From Variovorax sp. KBW07 (GTDB lineage Bacteria > Pseudomonadota > Gammaproteobacteria > Burkholderiales > Burkholderiaceae_C): a stretch of DNA of 64,000 nt. The position numbers and the translations under genes were made by a program. The notes beneath the pieces were generated by a model. It saw only the letters and a list, made by a program, of their open reading frames with translations. It searched no databases and was not told the origin of the DNA. The stretch is from NCBI RefSeq assembly GCF_003852515.1, contig NZ_QAJK01000120.1, positions 1 to 64,000 on the forward strand, read 5' to 3'. This document shows positions 32,286-40,921 of this stretch, in pieces; position 1 is the stretch's first letter; each line of letters starts with the position of its first letter.

Positions 32286-33329
32286 ATGGCCCGTCGATCC
32301 ACCGCTTCCGTCTTTGCCCGCGCTTACGAGCGCAACCTGAAGGCGCTCACCCGACTCACGCTGAGCAGCAGCAAGCGCGTGGCGGGGCAGGTCCAGCGCG
32401 CGGCCGCCAAGCGGCTCAAGCCACCGCCCGGCAAGGGCGACTGGCTGAGCGGCATGGCAATGGGCGCGGGCGGCGCGCGCGGCTATCACCTGTTCCGCCC
32501 GGCCGACCTGCAACTGCAGCCCGGCGAAAAACTTCCGTTGATGGTCATGCTGCACGGCTGCGGCCAGACCGGGCGCGACTTCGCGGCCAGCACGCGCATG
32601 AACGCGCTGGCCGTGCGCCAACGCTTCCTGGTGCTCTACCCCGAGCAAGACCGGCTGGCCCATCCGCAAGGCTGCTGGAACTGGTATGAGCGCCGCTCGG
32701 GCAAGGCCGATGCCGAGGCCGCCACGCTCATGGCCGCCGTCGACCAGGCCTGCGTGCTCTACCCGGTGGACCGCGATCGCATCGCGCTGGCTGGCCTTTC
32801 GGCCGGCGCCAGCATGGCGGCCTTGCTGGCCACGCGTTACCCGAACCGCTTTCGCGCGGTGGTCATGCATTCGGGCGTGGCACCCGGCGCCGCCAAGTCG
32901 TCGGCCACCGCACTCGGTGCCATGCGCGGCCAGAACGTGCCGCCGATGCCCGTTACCGCGGTCGGCAAGGCGATGGGTGCCGCGGCCGTCTTTGCGACCC
33001 TGCCGCCGATGCTGGTGCTGCACGGCGACGCCGATGCCGTGGTGGCGCCCAGCAATGCCGTCAGCAGCGCGGCCGTGTGGGCCACCGCCATGGGTGCGCG
33101 GCCGGGGCTGGCGCGCGACGTCCAGCGCGGCAAGCGCCGGGCGATGCGCGTGACCGACTTCAAGCGCAAGGGCCGCACCGTCGTCATGCTGTGCGAGATC
33201 GCGGGGCTCGGGCACTCGTGGAGCGGCGGCGCGGCAAGGCTGATGTTCAGCGACCCCGACGGTCCCGACGCCACGCGCATGGCCTGGGCTTTTGCGAGCG
33301 CGCAGTTCAAGCAGGCAGCCAAGGCCTGA
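32286..33329 (+). CDS. PHB depolymerase-family esterase
   Basis: An alpha/beta-hydrolase of the LpqC/extracellular poly(3-hydroxybutyrate) depolymerase family. The 347-residue product has the oxyanion region MVMLHGCGQTGRDFA, the nucleophile box GLSAGAS, a downstream acid in HGDADAVVAPSNA, and histidine in GLGHSWSGG. The first 60 residues are basic and helical with no clear signal peptide, so its location is uncertain. An in-frame ATG 18 bases upstream (32268) is also possible. The true substrate (polyester, aryl ester) cannot be told from the sequence. Confidence 0.88.
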   Translation: MARRSTASVFARAYERNLKALTRLTLSSSKRVAGQVQRAAAKRLKPPPGKGDWLSGMAMGAGGARGYHLFRPADLQLQPGEKLPLMVMLHGCGQTGRDFAASTRMNALAVRQRFLVLYPEQDRLAHPQGCWNWYERRSGKADAEAATLMAAVDQACVLYPVDRDRIALAGLSAGASMAALLATRYPNRFRAVVMHSGVAPGAAKSSATALGAMRGQNVPPMPVTAVGKAMGAAAVFATLPPMLVLHGDADAVVAPSNAVSSAAVWATAMGARPGLARDVQRGKRRAMRVTDFKRKGRTVVMLCEIAGLGHSWSGGAARLMFSDPDGPDATRMAWAFASAQFKQAAKA

Positions 33330-33347
33330 CCAGAAGCAGGGCCGTTG

Positions 33348-34277
33348 CTACGCGGCCACCGCCGTTTCGCGTGCGGCCGTGCGCCAGGCACCCGGCGCCA
33401 TGCCTTTCTCGCGCTTGAAGGCCTTGCTGAAAGCGGCCTCCGACTCGTAGCCCACCGCGCCGGCGATCGTGCCCACCGCGGCATTGCCCTGGCCCAGCAT
33501 GTTGCCGGCCTTGAACATGCGCCATTGCGTGAGGTACTCCAGCGGCGCCTGCCCCACGCGCTCGCGAAAGCGCTGCGCGAAGGCCGAGCGCGACAGGCTC
33601 GCGGCGGCCGCCAGCGATTCGACGGTCCAGTCGCGCGCCATGTCCTTGTGCATCGCGCGCAGGGCCGGGCCGATGCGCGCGTCGGCCAGCGCGGCCAGCC
33701 AGCCCGTCTGCGATTCGCCGTGGGCTGCGGCGTGGGCACGCACCGCCTGCACGAACACGATGTCGGCCAGCCGGCTCACGAGCAGGCTGGAGCCCAGGCC
33801 GGGCTCACTGGTTTCCATCGCCAGCAATTGCAGCGTGCCCTGCAGCGCCAGCGCGCGCGCCCGTTCCATCTTCACGTGCAGCAGCACCGGCAGCAGGTCG
33901 AGCAGCGGCTTCGCGGCGCGCTGGTCGAAGTGAAACCAGCCGCAGATCACGGAAGCGGCCGTGCCCGTGCCACCCAGTTCCACGAGGCCGCCGATACGGT
34001 CGCGCACGACCGAGACGCAACTCACCGTGGGCGTGTCGGGATGGTCGCGCAGCACATAGGGCGTGCCGTGCGCCAGTACGTAGCAGTCGCCCGCAGCCAG
34101 CGCCACGGGCTGGTCCATGCCCTCGACTTCGAGCAGGCAGCCACCGCGCACGACGAGGCCGAACCTCGCGCTTTCTCCGCCCGCCAGGCTCACGCCCCAG
34201 GGCGCGCCGGCTTCGAGGCGCGCATACACCGCGCTGCGCACGCGCATGGCGGCGAAAACGTCGTCGAGTGGGTCCAT
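33348..34277 (-). CDS. AraC-family transcriptional regulator with cupin-type sensor domain
   Basis: The 309-residue product has an N-terminal AraC_binding_2/cupin domain (GVSLAGGESARFGLVVRGG, AAGDCYVLAHGTPYVL) and a C-terminal pair of helix-turn-helices (TVESLAAAASLSRSAFAQRF; IAGAVGYESEAAFSKAFKRE). It is divergent from the SnoaL-like gene and MFS exporter at 34394-36314, which are its likely targets. The 116-base divergent gap includes a short repeated TGGACGA/TGGACAA stretch but no confident operator. The inducer is unknown. Confidence 0.92.
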   Translation of the reverse strand: MDPLDDVFAAMRVRSAVYARLEAGAPWGVSLAGGESARFGLVVRGGCLLEVEGMDQPVALAAGDCYVLAHGTPYVLRDHPDTPTVSCVSVVRDRIGGLVELGGTGTAASVICGWFHFDQRAAKPLLDLLPVLLHVKMERARALALQGTLQLLAMETSEPGLGSSLLVSRLADIVFVQAVRAHAAAHGESQTGWLAALADARIGPALRAMHKDMARDWTVESLAAAASLSRSAFAQRFRERVGQAPLEYLTQWRMFKAGNMLGQGNAAVGTIAGAVGYESEAAFSKAFKREKGMAPGAWRTAARETAVAA

Positions 34278-34393
34278 TGAAGCTCCTGCATTGGTGGACG
34301 AATGGACAAGATTGTCGGCTCTTCAGGCATTCATTGTCCATCGATGGCGGAAGAAACTGCAGCCTCACTATTTCGCCGCACTGGAGAAGACCC

Positions 34394-34780
34394 ATGAATG
34401 CCAACACCGCTTTTGCCGAACTTGCCGACCGCTACGTCGCCGTCTGGAACGAGACCGACGCCGGCGCGCGGCGCGATGCCATCGCCAGCCTCTGGACCCC
34501 TGAAGGCGAGCACTTCGTGCGCACGCTGCAGGCCAAGGGCTACGAAGCGCTGGAACAGCGCGTCACCAGCTCGCACGAAAAGAACGTGCGCGATGGCGGC
34601 TTTCGCTTCATTGCCACGGGCGATGCCCAACTGTTGCGGAACACGCTGATGTTCCATTGGCAGATGGTGCCGACCGGCGGTGGCCCCGTGGCGGCACTCG
34701 GGCTGGAGTTCCTGCAGTTGGCCGAAGACGGCCGCATCGACAAGGACTACCAGTTCATCCTGCCGACGCCCGCCGTCTGA
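34394..34780 (+). CDS. SnoaL/NTF2-like small protein
   Basis: The 128-residue product follows the NTF2-like fold of polyketide-cyclase SnoaL or ketosteroid-isomerase-like proteins: an N-terminal helix (FAELADRYVAVWNETDAGAR), a helix (DAIASLWTPEGEHFV) and C-terminal strands (LMFHWQMVP, ALGLEFLQLAEDGRI, DYQFIL). The catalytic role is unknown. It lies between the divergent AraC regulator and the MFS exporter, 64 bases before the latter, suggesting a detoxification or small-molecule unit. Confidence 0.85.
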   Translation: MNANTAFAELADRYVAVWNETDAGARRDAIASLWTPEGEHFVRTLQAKGYEALEQRVTSSHEKNVRDGGFRFIATGDAQLLRNTLMFHWQMVPTGGGPVAALGLEFLQLAEDGRIDKDYQFILPTPAV

Positions 34781-34844
34781 AGCCCGGCGATGACCTTCGA
34801 GGTCATTGCCGCCATGCGCCGCCAACCCAAGACTTGAGTCCACC

Positions 34845-36314
34845 ATGACCACTTCCAACTCCGCTGCTTCCGCGGCATCGCTTTCCTCCCCGGGCGTTCA
34901 CGGGGCGGGCGCAACGAAGCCCGGCCCGCTGGGCTTGTGGGTCATGCTCAGCGGCACCTTCCTGGTGGTGCTGGACTTCTTCATCGTCAACGTTGCGTTG
35001 CCTTCGATGCAGCATGAGCTGCAGGCCGGCACCGCCACCCTGCAACTCGTGGTGGCCGGCTACGGCCTGGCCACCGCCGCCGGCCTCATCACCGGTGGCC
35101 GGCTCGGCGACATGTTCGGCCGGCGCCGCATGTTCATGCTGGGCCTGCTGCTGTTCACGCTGGCATCGGCCGCCTGCGGCTTCGCGCCGAACGCCGAGCT
35201 TCTCGTGGCGGCGCGCGTGCTGCAGGGCCTGGCCGGCGCGCTGCTGCAGCCGCAGGTGCTGGCGATGATCGGCCTGGCCTATGCAGGTGAAGACCGTGCG
35301 CGTGCCTTTGCCGCCTATGGGCTCACGCTGGGGCTCGGCGCCACGCTGGGGCAGCTCGTGGGCGGCCTGCTGATCCATGCCGACCTGGCAGGGCTGGGGT
35401 GGCGCAGTTGCTTTCTCATCAACGTGCCCATCGGCCTGCTGGCGCTGGTGCTTGCACCGCGCGTGATTCCGCCGACGGCAAATAGCGGCAGCCACAACAG
35501 CAAGCTCGATCTGGTCGGCATGCTGCTGGTGGCTGCGGGCTCGGTCGCGGTGGTGCTGCCGCTGGTGGAAGGCCGCCAGCAAGGCTGGCCGCTGTGGAGC
35601 TGGCTGTGCCTTGCCGCCGCGCTGCCCTTGCTGGCCGCGTTCGCCTTCCAGCAGCGCCGGCTTGCCGCGCGCGGCGGCGCGCCACTGGTGGCGCCGGCCT
35701 TGTTGGCGAACAGCCGCTTCGTCATGGGGCTGCTCACCGTGCTGGCCTTCTACGTGGGCAATGCCTCGCTGTACTTCGTGGTGGCCCTCTACCTTCAGCA
35801 AGGGCTGGCGCTGGGCCCGCTGACCTCGGGCATCGTCTTCACATCGCTGGCGGTCGGCTTCCTCGCCACCTCGATGGCCGGCGCGCGCCTGGCACGCCGC
35901 TTCGGCGGCAAGCCGCCCATCGCGCTCGGTGCCCTCGTGCTGGCCGCGGGCCACGCGCTGCAATTCGTCAACGTGGCCGGGTGGGCCGGTCACACGCATG
36001 TGGTCGCGTGGATGGTGCCGCTGCTGCTGGTGCAGGGCGCGGGGCTCGGCATGGTGATGGCGCCGCTGGTGTCGACCGTGCTGGCCGGCCTGCCGCCGCA
36101 GCATGCGGGCGTGGCGTCGGGCGTGCTGTCGATGGTTCAGCAGGGGAGCAATGCGCTGGGGGTGGCGTTGATTGGCATCCTGTTCTATGGACGGTTGGGC
36201 GATGCATTGAACGAAGCCAGCTACAACAGCGCATTCGGCATTGCATTGCTGTACCTGGCGGTCTCCGCGTTGGTGGTGGCCGTGCTGCACCACAGGGGAG
36301 CGCGCCAGCATTAG
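34845..36314 (+). CDS. DHA2-type MFS drug exporter
   Basis: The 489-residue product has about 14 hydrophobic helices, the loop 2-3 motif GGRLGDMFGRRRMF (motif A), and motif C-like glycines in GLTLGLGATLGQLVGG, all consistent with proton-driven DHA2 multidrug export. Start ATG 34845 is preferred over 34806, which would add a polar stretch overlapping no ribosome site. It is co-directional with the SnoaL-like gene and under the divergent AraC regulator. Substrates are unknown. Confidence 0.9.
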   Translation: MTTSNSAASAASLSSPGVHGAGATKPGPLGLWVMLSGTFLVVLDFFIVNVALPSMQHELQAGTATLQLVVAGYGLATAAGLITGGRLGDMFGRRRMFMLGLLLFTLASAACGFAPNAELLVAARVLQGLAGALLQPQVLAMIGLAYAGEDRARAFAAYGLTLGLGATLGQLVGGLLIHADLAGLGWRSCFLINVPIGLLALVLAPRVIPPTANSGSHNSKLDLVGMLLVAAGSVAVVLPLVEGRQQGWPLWSWLCLAAALPLLAAFAFQQRRLAARGGAPLVAPALLANSRFVMGLLTVLAFYVGNASLYFVVALYLQQGLALGPLTSGIVFTSLAVGFLATSMAGARLARRFGGKPPIALGALVLAAGHALQFVNVAGWAGHTHVVAWMVPLLLVQGAGLGMVMAPLVSTVLAGLPPQHAGVASGVLSMVQQGSNALGVALIGILFYGRLGDALNEASYNSAFGIALLYLAVSALVVAVLHHRGARQH

Positions 36315-36331
36315 ACGCGGGGCCGGCTTGT

Positions 36332-36760
36332 TCAGCCCTGCCCGGGCGGAGGAAGAGCGAAGAGCCTTGAGGCCACGCGCTGGCATGCGGCGATCAGGTC
36401 GCGAACGATGCGTTCATCGACGTTCATGTCGCCTTCATACTCGCCAAGGTTGCGTATTTCGTGCCCCTTGGCCAATACGCGCCATACCTCCGGCCCCAAC
36501 TCCAATGTGTGGGGAAGCACCTGGAAGACGATGAAGCGGTTGCTCGACCGGTAGCCATGCCAACGCAGCGCCGCAAGGCACATGGCGTGCGCCGCGTTGT
36601 AGGCAAGATCGAAGCGCCCCTCGACGGAGAGTTGCATCACCTGGGCATCTGCCAGGCGCGCAAGGCCGGAGCGCATCAGGCCTGCAAACTCGCGCGCATC
36701 CGGGGATTCCGCGGTCAGCGGCTTGGCCGGACCGCACAGGTTCTCAAGCGGGGAGGGCAT
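36332..36760 (-). CDS. HEPN-domain protein, probable toxin of a HEPN/MNT pair
   Basis: The 142-residue product is helical with a HEPN-type layout: GRFDLAYNAAHAMCLAALRW, FQVLPHTLELGPEVWRVLAK, and the family motif HEIRNLGEYEGD. In classical HEPN RNases this site is RxxxxH; here it reads RNxxEY, a variant seen in many HEPN partners of nucleotidyltransferases. Its ATG overlaps the upstream MNT gene stop by 17 bases, the typical toxin-antitoxin arrangement. RNase activity is inferred, not shown. Confidence 0.85.
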   Translation of the reverse strand: MPSPLENLCGPAKPLTAESPDAREFAGLMRSGLARLADAQVMQLSVEGRFDLAYNAAHAMCLAALRWHGYRSSNRFIVFQVLPHTLELGPEVWRVLAKGHEIRNLGEYEGDMNVDERIVRDLIAACQRVASRLFALPPPGQG

Positions 36761-37376
36761 GCGGGTCGCCGATGACCCAGAGCTTGGGTTGCTCCATGAC
36801 GCGCTTCACGAACGATTCGGCATCCTTGTGTTTTCGCATCAGTTCTTTTCTTGTGAACATGGTCGGGTTCACTGTACGGCCGAGGCGCGCCGATACCGCG
36901 TCGAGCGCAAGAAACAGATCCGAATACGCAAGTTCATCACTGATCAGAAGCAGGTCGATGTCGCTCGAGGCCGTGTCGCTCTTCTTCGCCACCGAACCGA
37001 ACACGAAGGCAGCCTCGATTTTTTTGGCGACCGGTTCCAATGCCTCGCGCAACGGACCGGCCAGGCCGAAGGTCTTGCGAACGATGCTGCTCAACTCGTC
37101 GTAGATCGGCGCTGCGGCGTTGGCCTGGTAGTGCTTCTGATTGCCGACACGGGAGGTGATGAGCAGGCCGCTGTCGGTCAACTGCTTGAGCTCGCGTTGC
37201 ACGGCGCCCGAGCCCGCGCCGGTAAGCTTGATCAACTCGCTGGAAAAAAAACTGCGGTCGGGCTGGCCGAAAAGGTAGCCAAGCACGCGCTGTTGAGTCG
37301 TCGTGAAAAGGGCATCCGCCAGGCTGGCGGGCTTCTCGGTTCTTGATGGCAAAGGCGATTTACCCATTTTGGGCAT
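36744..37376 (-). CDS. MNT nucleotidyltransferase fused to a winged helix-turn-helix, probable antitoxin
   Basis: The 210-residue product has an N-terminal winged helix-turn-helix (about 22-80: TTQQRVLGYLFGQPD, SSELIKLTGAGSGAVQREL, SGLLITSRVGNQKHY) and a C-terminal minimal nucleotidyltransferase with GS...D-D motif GSVAKKSDTASSDIDLLL (127-144). In known HEPN/MNT modules the MNT protein AMPylates the HEPN toxin to silence it. The extra DNA-binding domain would let it also repress its own operon, and a matching inverted repeat lies at the start codon. ATG 37376 or 37367 may be used; neither has a ribosome site. Confidence 0.85.
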   Translation of the reverse strand: MPKMGKSPLPSRTEKPASLADALFTTTQQRVLGYLFGQPDRSFFSSELIKLTGAGSGAVQRELKQLTDSGLLITSRVGNQKHYQANAAAPIYDELSSIVRKTFGLAGPLREALEPVAKKIEAAFVFGSVAKKSDTASSDIDLLLISDELAYSDLFLALDAVSARLGRTVNPTMFTRKELMRKHKDAESFVKRVMEQPKLWVIGDPHALPA

Positions 37377-37394
37377 TTTAAAGCCCAAATTGGG
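37363..37394. promoter_or_regulatory. 12-bp inverted repeat at the MNT/HEPN operon start, probable autoregulatory operator
   Basis: CCCATTTTGGGC (37363-37374) and GCCCAAATTGGG (37383-37394) form a 12-bp inverted repeat with one mismatch and an 8-base A/T spacer. Each arm is itself a CCCA-N3-TGGG-like dyad, and the two dyad centres are 21 bases apart, two helical turns. It covers the MNT start codon and fits binding by the fused winged helix-turn-helix. Confidence 0.7.
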
Positions 37395-37442
37395 TTTGTT
37401 GGTGTCGAGGTTGATGAGTTTGGCTTTGGACAATGGAGTGAC

Positions 37443-37775
37443 ATGGCTACCGATCTGCAACAGCTGAATCAGGCGCTGCGCGAATTCGCCCAGGCCCGGG
37501 ACTGGGAGCAGTTCCACTCCCCCAAGAACCTCGCGTCGGCCTTGTCGGTCGAAGCGGCCGAGCTGCTGGAGCATTTCCAGTGGCTCACCGAAGCGCAGAG
37601 CCGCTCGTTGCCGCAAGACAAGCGGGCCGAGGTCGGCGCCGAGATGGCGGATGTGTTTCTGTACCTGCTGCAACTGGCCGACAAGCTCGGCATCGATCTG
37701 GTCGAAGCGGCGCGAAACAAGATGGTGTTGAACGCGCTCAAGTACCCGGTGCCACCGCGAGCGCCACCCGCCTGA
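37443..37775 (+). CDS. MazG-like nucleotide pyrophosphohydrolase
   Basis: Hydrolyses (d)NTPs to monophosphates; such enzymes clean non-canonical nucleotides. The 110-residue product has the family metal motifs EAAELLEHFQW (the ExxE pair) and EMADVFLYLLQLADKLGID (ExxD), with HSPKNLASALSVEAAEL before them, typical of RS21-C6/MazG-like single-domain enzymes. GGAG lies before ATG 37443. It is divergent from the MNT/HEPN pair, sharing their control region. Confidence 0.92.
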   Translation: MATDLQQLNQALREFAQARDWEQFHSPKNLASALSVEAAELLEHFQWLTEAQSRSLPQDKRAEVGAEMADVFLYLLQLADKLGIDLVEAARNKMVLNALKYPVPPRAPPA

Positions 37776-37891
37776 GTACCTCCGTGTACGCCACCCGGCG
37801 TATTTCCCCTTGTTGGTGCATTCCGCAGACTCCTCTCCATCGCCAGCCATGCGCTGTCGACAAGGTTCAACCCACCGGAGCAGGAGTCCAC

Positions 37892-39160
37892 ATGCAACGT
37901 CGTTTCACACTCAAGGCGCTCACCGCCGCCGTCGCGCTGGCCAGCATTTCTGCTGCGCCCGCATTTGCCGCCGACACCATCAAGGTCGGCGTGCTGCACT
38001 CGCTGTCGGGCACGATGGCCATCTCGGAAACCGTGTTGAAAGACACGGTGCTGATGGCCATCGACGACATCAACAAGAAGGGCGGCGTGCTGGGCAAGCA
38101 GTTGGAGCCCGTGGTGGTCGACCCGGCCTCCAACTGGCCGCTGTTCGCTGAAAAAACCAAGCAGCTGCTCGGCCAGGACAAGGTCTCGGTGATCTTCGGC
38201 TGCTGGACCTCGGTGTCGCGCAAGTCGGTGCTGCCGGTGGTCGAGGAAATGAACGGCCTGCTGTTCTACCCGGTGCAGTACGAAGGCGAAGAGCTCTCGA
38301 AGAACGTGTTCTACACGGGCGCCGCGCCCAACCAGCAAGCCATTCCGGCGGTCGATTACCTGATGAGCAAGGAAGGCGGCGGCGCCAAGCGCTGGGTGCT
38401 GCTGGGCACCGACTACGTGTACCCGCGCACCACCAACAAGATCCTGCGCGCCTACCTGAAGAGCAAGGGCGTGAAGGACACCGACATCGACGAGAAGTAC
38501 ACGCCCTTCGGCCACAGCGACTACCAGACCATCGTCGCCGACATCAAGAAGTTCTCGGCCGGCGGCAAGACGGCGGTGGTCTCGACCATCAACGGCGACT
38601 CGAACGTGCCCTTCTACAAGGAACTGGGCAACGCGGGCCTGAAGGCCAAGGACGTGCCTGTGGTCGCCTTCTCTGTCGGTGAAGAAGAACTGCGCGGCGT
38701 GGACACCAAGCCGCTGGTCGGCCACCTGGCCGCATGGAACTACTTCATGTCGATCAAGAACCCGACCAACACGGCGTTCATCAAGCAGTGGAGCGACTAC
38801 GCCAAGGCCAAGAACATCGCCGGCCACAAGGACAAGCCGCTCACCAACGACCCGATGGAAGCCACCTGGATCGGCATCCACATGTGGAAGCAGGCGGTCG
38901 AGAAGGCCAAGAGCACCGACACCGACAAGGTGATCGCGGCGATGGCCGGCCAGACCTTCACCGCGCCCTCGGGCATCGTGTCGAAGATGGACGAGAAGAA
39001 CCACCACCTGCACAAGAGCGTGTTCATCGGCGAGATCAAGGCCGATGGGCAGTTCAACGTGGTGTGGAAGACGCCGGGTCCGGTGAAGGCGAAGCCGTGG
39101 AGCCCGTACATCGAAGGCAATGACAAGAAGCCGGATTACCCGGCTGGCAAGTCGATGTAA
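37892..39160 (+). CDS. urtA: urea ABC transporter, substrate-binding protein UrtA
   Basis: Periplasmic urea-binding protein of a high-affinity importer. The 422-residue product begins with a Sec signal peptide (KALTAAVALASISAAPAFA-ADT) and continues with IKVGVLHSLSGTMAISE, VIFGCWTSVSRKSVLPVVEE and NGLLFYPVQYEGEE, a combination that distinguishes UrtA from amino-acid-binding LivJ. GGAG precedes ATG 37892. It is first gene of urtABCDE; the 116 bases before it show no clear nitrogen-regulator or sigma-54 site. Confidence 0.95.
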   Translation: MQRRFTLKALTAAVALASISAAPAFAADTIKVGVLHSLSGTMAISETVLKDTVLMAIDDINKKGGVLGKQLEPVVVDPASNWPLFAEKTKQLLGQDKVSVIFGCWTSVSRKSVLPVVEEMNGLLFYPVQYEGEELSKNVFYTGAAPNQQAIPAVDYLMSKEGGGAKRWVLLGTDYVYPRTTNKILRAYLKSKGVKDTDIDEKYTPFGHSDYQTIVADIKKFSAGGKTAVVSTINGDSNVPFYKELGNAGLKAKDVPVVAFSVGEEELRGVDTKPLVGHLAAWNYFMSIKNPTNTAFIKQWSDYAKAKNIAGHKDKPLTNDPMEATWIGIHMWKQAVEKAKSTDTDKVIAAMAGQTFTAPSGIVSKMDEKNHHLHKSVFIGEIKADGQFNVVWKTPGPVKAKPWSPYIEGNDKKPDYPAGKSM

Positions 39161-39184
39161 CTCTTCGACAACTCCCTTGCTCTT

Positions 39185-39306
39185 GCTCCCTCTCCCCTTG
39201 GGGAGAGGGCAGGGGTGAGGGCAACGGCGGTCGATCTGGCCGCCGCGCTCGTTGGAAGGCCGCAGGCCCTCACCCCAACCCTCTCCCCGAGGGGAGAGGG
39301 GGCAAT
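39185..39306. repeat. paired palindromic (REP-like) repeat between urtA and urtB
   Basis: Two inverted units face each other: GCTCCCTCTCCCCTTGGGGA and its continuation with GGGGTGAGGGC, then GCCCTCACCCCAACCCTCTC with its closing arm ending GGGGGCAA. Each unit contains its own hairpin, and a roughly 40-base linker separates them. The same motif recurs once at 43288 and as a pair at 51135. It is an intergenic element of the REP/BIME type that could stabilise or attenuate the urt mRNA. Confidence 0.85.
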
Positions 39307-39316
39307 ACCAAATTTC

Positions 39317-40921
39317 ATGATGCTTCGACGAACCCTTCACTGCGTGATTCCTGCCTTGGCCGCCATGCTCCTCATGGCATCGGCCGCCCACGCGCTGACC
39401 GCCGACGAAGCCAGGGCCATCGCCTCCGGCGAGTCCGAAGCCCGCATTGCCGCGCTCAACAAGGCCGTGCTCACGGCCGACGACAAGACCGCAGCGTTCA
39501 TCCAGGCCATGTCCGACGACGCGGTCAAGTACACCGAAGACAAGGTCTTCGTGATGAAGGACAGTCCTGAAGGAAAGGGCTACGACCCCGTCACCGGTGC
39601 CGAGCTGAAGGTGCCCGACACCGCCGAAGACGTCGTCAACAACAACCTCATGCGCGGCGCGCTCGATGCCGCGCAAGCTGCGCTCAAGCTCACCAGCAAA
39701 GACGACGCGGTGCGCGCCGAAGCGGCGCAGGCGCTGTTCAAGGAGCCCGACGAATCGCGCATCCCCATGGTCGAGAAGGCGCTGGCCGCCGAGACCAATC
39801 CGAAGATCAAGGCACAGCTCGAACTGGTGCGCGCCGCCAGCATGCTCACCAGCGCCGACAAGACCAAGCGCCTCGTGGCCGCGAAAGAGCTGGGCAACAA
39901 CCGCAACCCCGACACCAAGCTGCTGCTCAACCAGCGACTGGCCGACGAGACCGAAGCCGACGTCAAGGCCGCCATCGTCGCGTCCATCGCCAGCATCGAC
40001 GGCTCGCTGGTCTGGGGCGACCGCATCAACGCCGTGTTCAGCGGCATCAGCCTGGGCTCGGTGCTGCTGCTGGCAGCGCTCGGCCTGGCCATCACCTACG
40101 GGCTGATGGGCGTCATCAACATGGCGCACGGCGAGCTGATGATGATCGGCGCCTACGCCACCTACGTGATGCAGGGCATCTTCCAGAAGTACATGCCCGA
40201 GGCGGCGTTTGGCTGGTACCTGGTCGCGGCGATTCCCGTGTCGTTCCTTGCATCGGCGCTGGTGGGCGCGGTGCTCGAGCGCGGCGTCATCCGCTTCCTG
40301 TACGGCCGGCCGCTCGAAACGCTGCTCGCCACCTGGGGCATCAGCCTGATGCTGCAGCAGCTGGTGCGCACGCTGTTTGGCGCGCAGAACGTCGGCGTCG
40401 AGAACCCCGGCTGGATGAGCGGGGGCTTCACCATGCTGAGCAACGTCACGCTGCCGTGGAACCGTATCTGCATCATCATCTTCGCGGTGCTGGTATTGCT
40501 TGCGATGGGCTGGCTCATTGGCAAGACACGCCTTGGTCTGTTCGTGCGCGGCGTCACGCAGAACCGCCCGATCGCTTCGTGCATGGGCGTGAACACCGCG
40601 CGCATCGACACCTACGCCTTCGCGCTCGGCTCCGGCATCGCGGGCCTGGCGGGCTGCGCGCTGAGCCAGATCGGCAACGTCGGCCCCGACCTCGGCCAGA
40701 GCTACATCGTCGACAGCTTCATGGTGGTCGTGATGGGTGGCGTCGGCCAGCTCGCGGGCACCGTGTACGCGGCGCTGGGGCTGGGCATTCTCAACAAGTT
40801 CATCGAAGGCTGGGCGGGCGCTGTGCTCGCGAAGATCGCGGTGCTTGTCTTCATCATCATCTTCATTCAGAAGAGACCTCAGGGCATCTTTGCCATGAAG
40901 GGCCGGAGCGCGGAAGCATGA
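39317..40921 (+). CDS. urtB: urea ABC transporter permease UrtB
   Basis: First membrane subunit of the urea importer. The 534-residue product has a signal-like first helix, a long Ala/Glu/Asp-rich soluble region (about 25-235) found in proteobacterial UrtB, then a LivH-type permease with eight helices (GLAITYGLMGVINMAHGELM; YIVDSFMVVVMGGVGQLAGT). Two adjacent ATGs (39317, 39320) could start it. The stop overlaps urtC as ATGA at 40918-40921. Confidence 0.95.
   Translation: MMLRRTLHCVIPALAAMLLMASAAHALTADEARAIASGESEARIAALNKAVLTADDKTAAFIQAMSDDAVKYTEDKVFVMKDSPEGKGYDPVTGAELKVPDTAEDVVNNNLMRGALDAAQAALKLTSKDDAVRAEAAQALFKEPDESRIPMVEKALAAETNPKIKAQLELVRAASMLTSADKTKRLVAAKELGNNRNPDTKLLLNQRLADETEADVKAAIVASIASIDGSLVWGDRINAVFSGISLGSVLLLAALGLAITYGLMGVINMAHGELMMIGAYATYVMQGIFQKYMPEAAFGWYLVAAIPVSFLASALVGAVLERGVIRFLYGRPLETLLATWGISLMLQQLVRTLFGAQNVGVENPGWMSGGFTMLSNVTLPWNRICIIIFAVLVLLAMGWLIGKTRLGLFVRGVTQNRPIASCMGVNTARIDTYAFALGSGIAGLAGCALSQIGNVGPDLGQSYIVDSFMVVVMGGVGQLAGTVYAALGLGILNKFIEGWAGAVLAKIAVLVFIIIFIQKRPQGIFAMKGRSAEA

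Noticed and set aside
37776-37891. Sigma-54 promoter before urtA (GG/GC elements around TGGTGCATTCCGC)
   Set aside because: The spacing between GG and GC is eight, not ten, bases, so the element does not fit.
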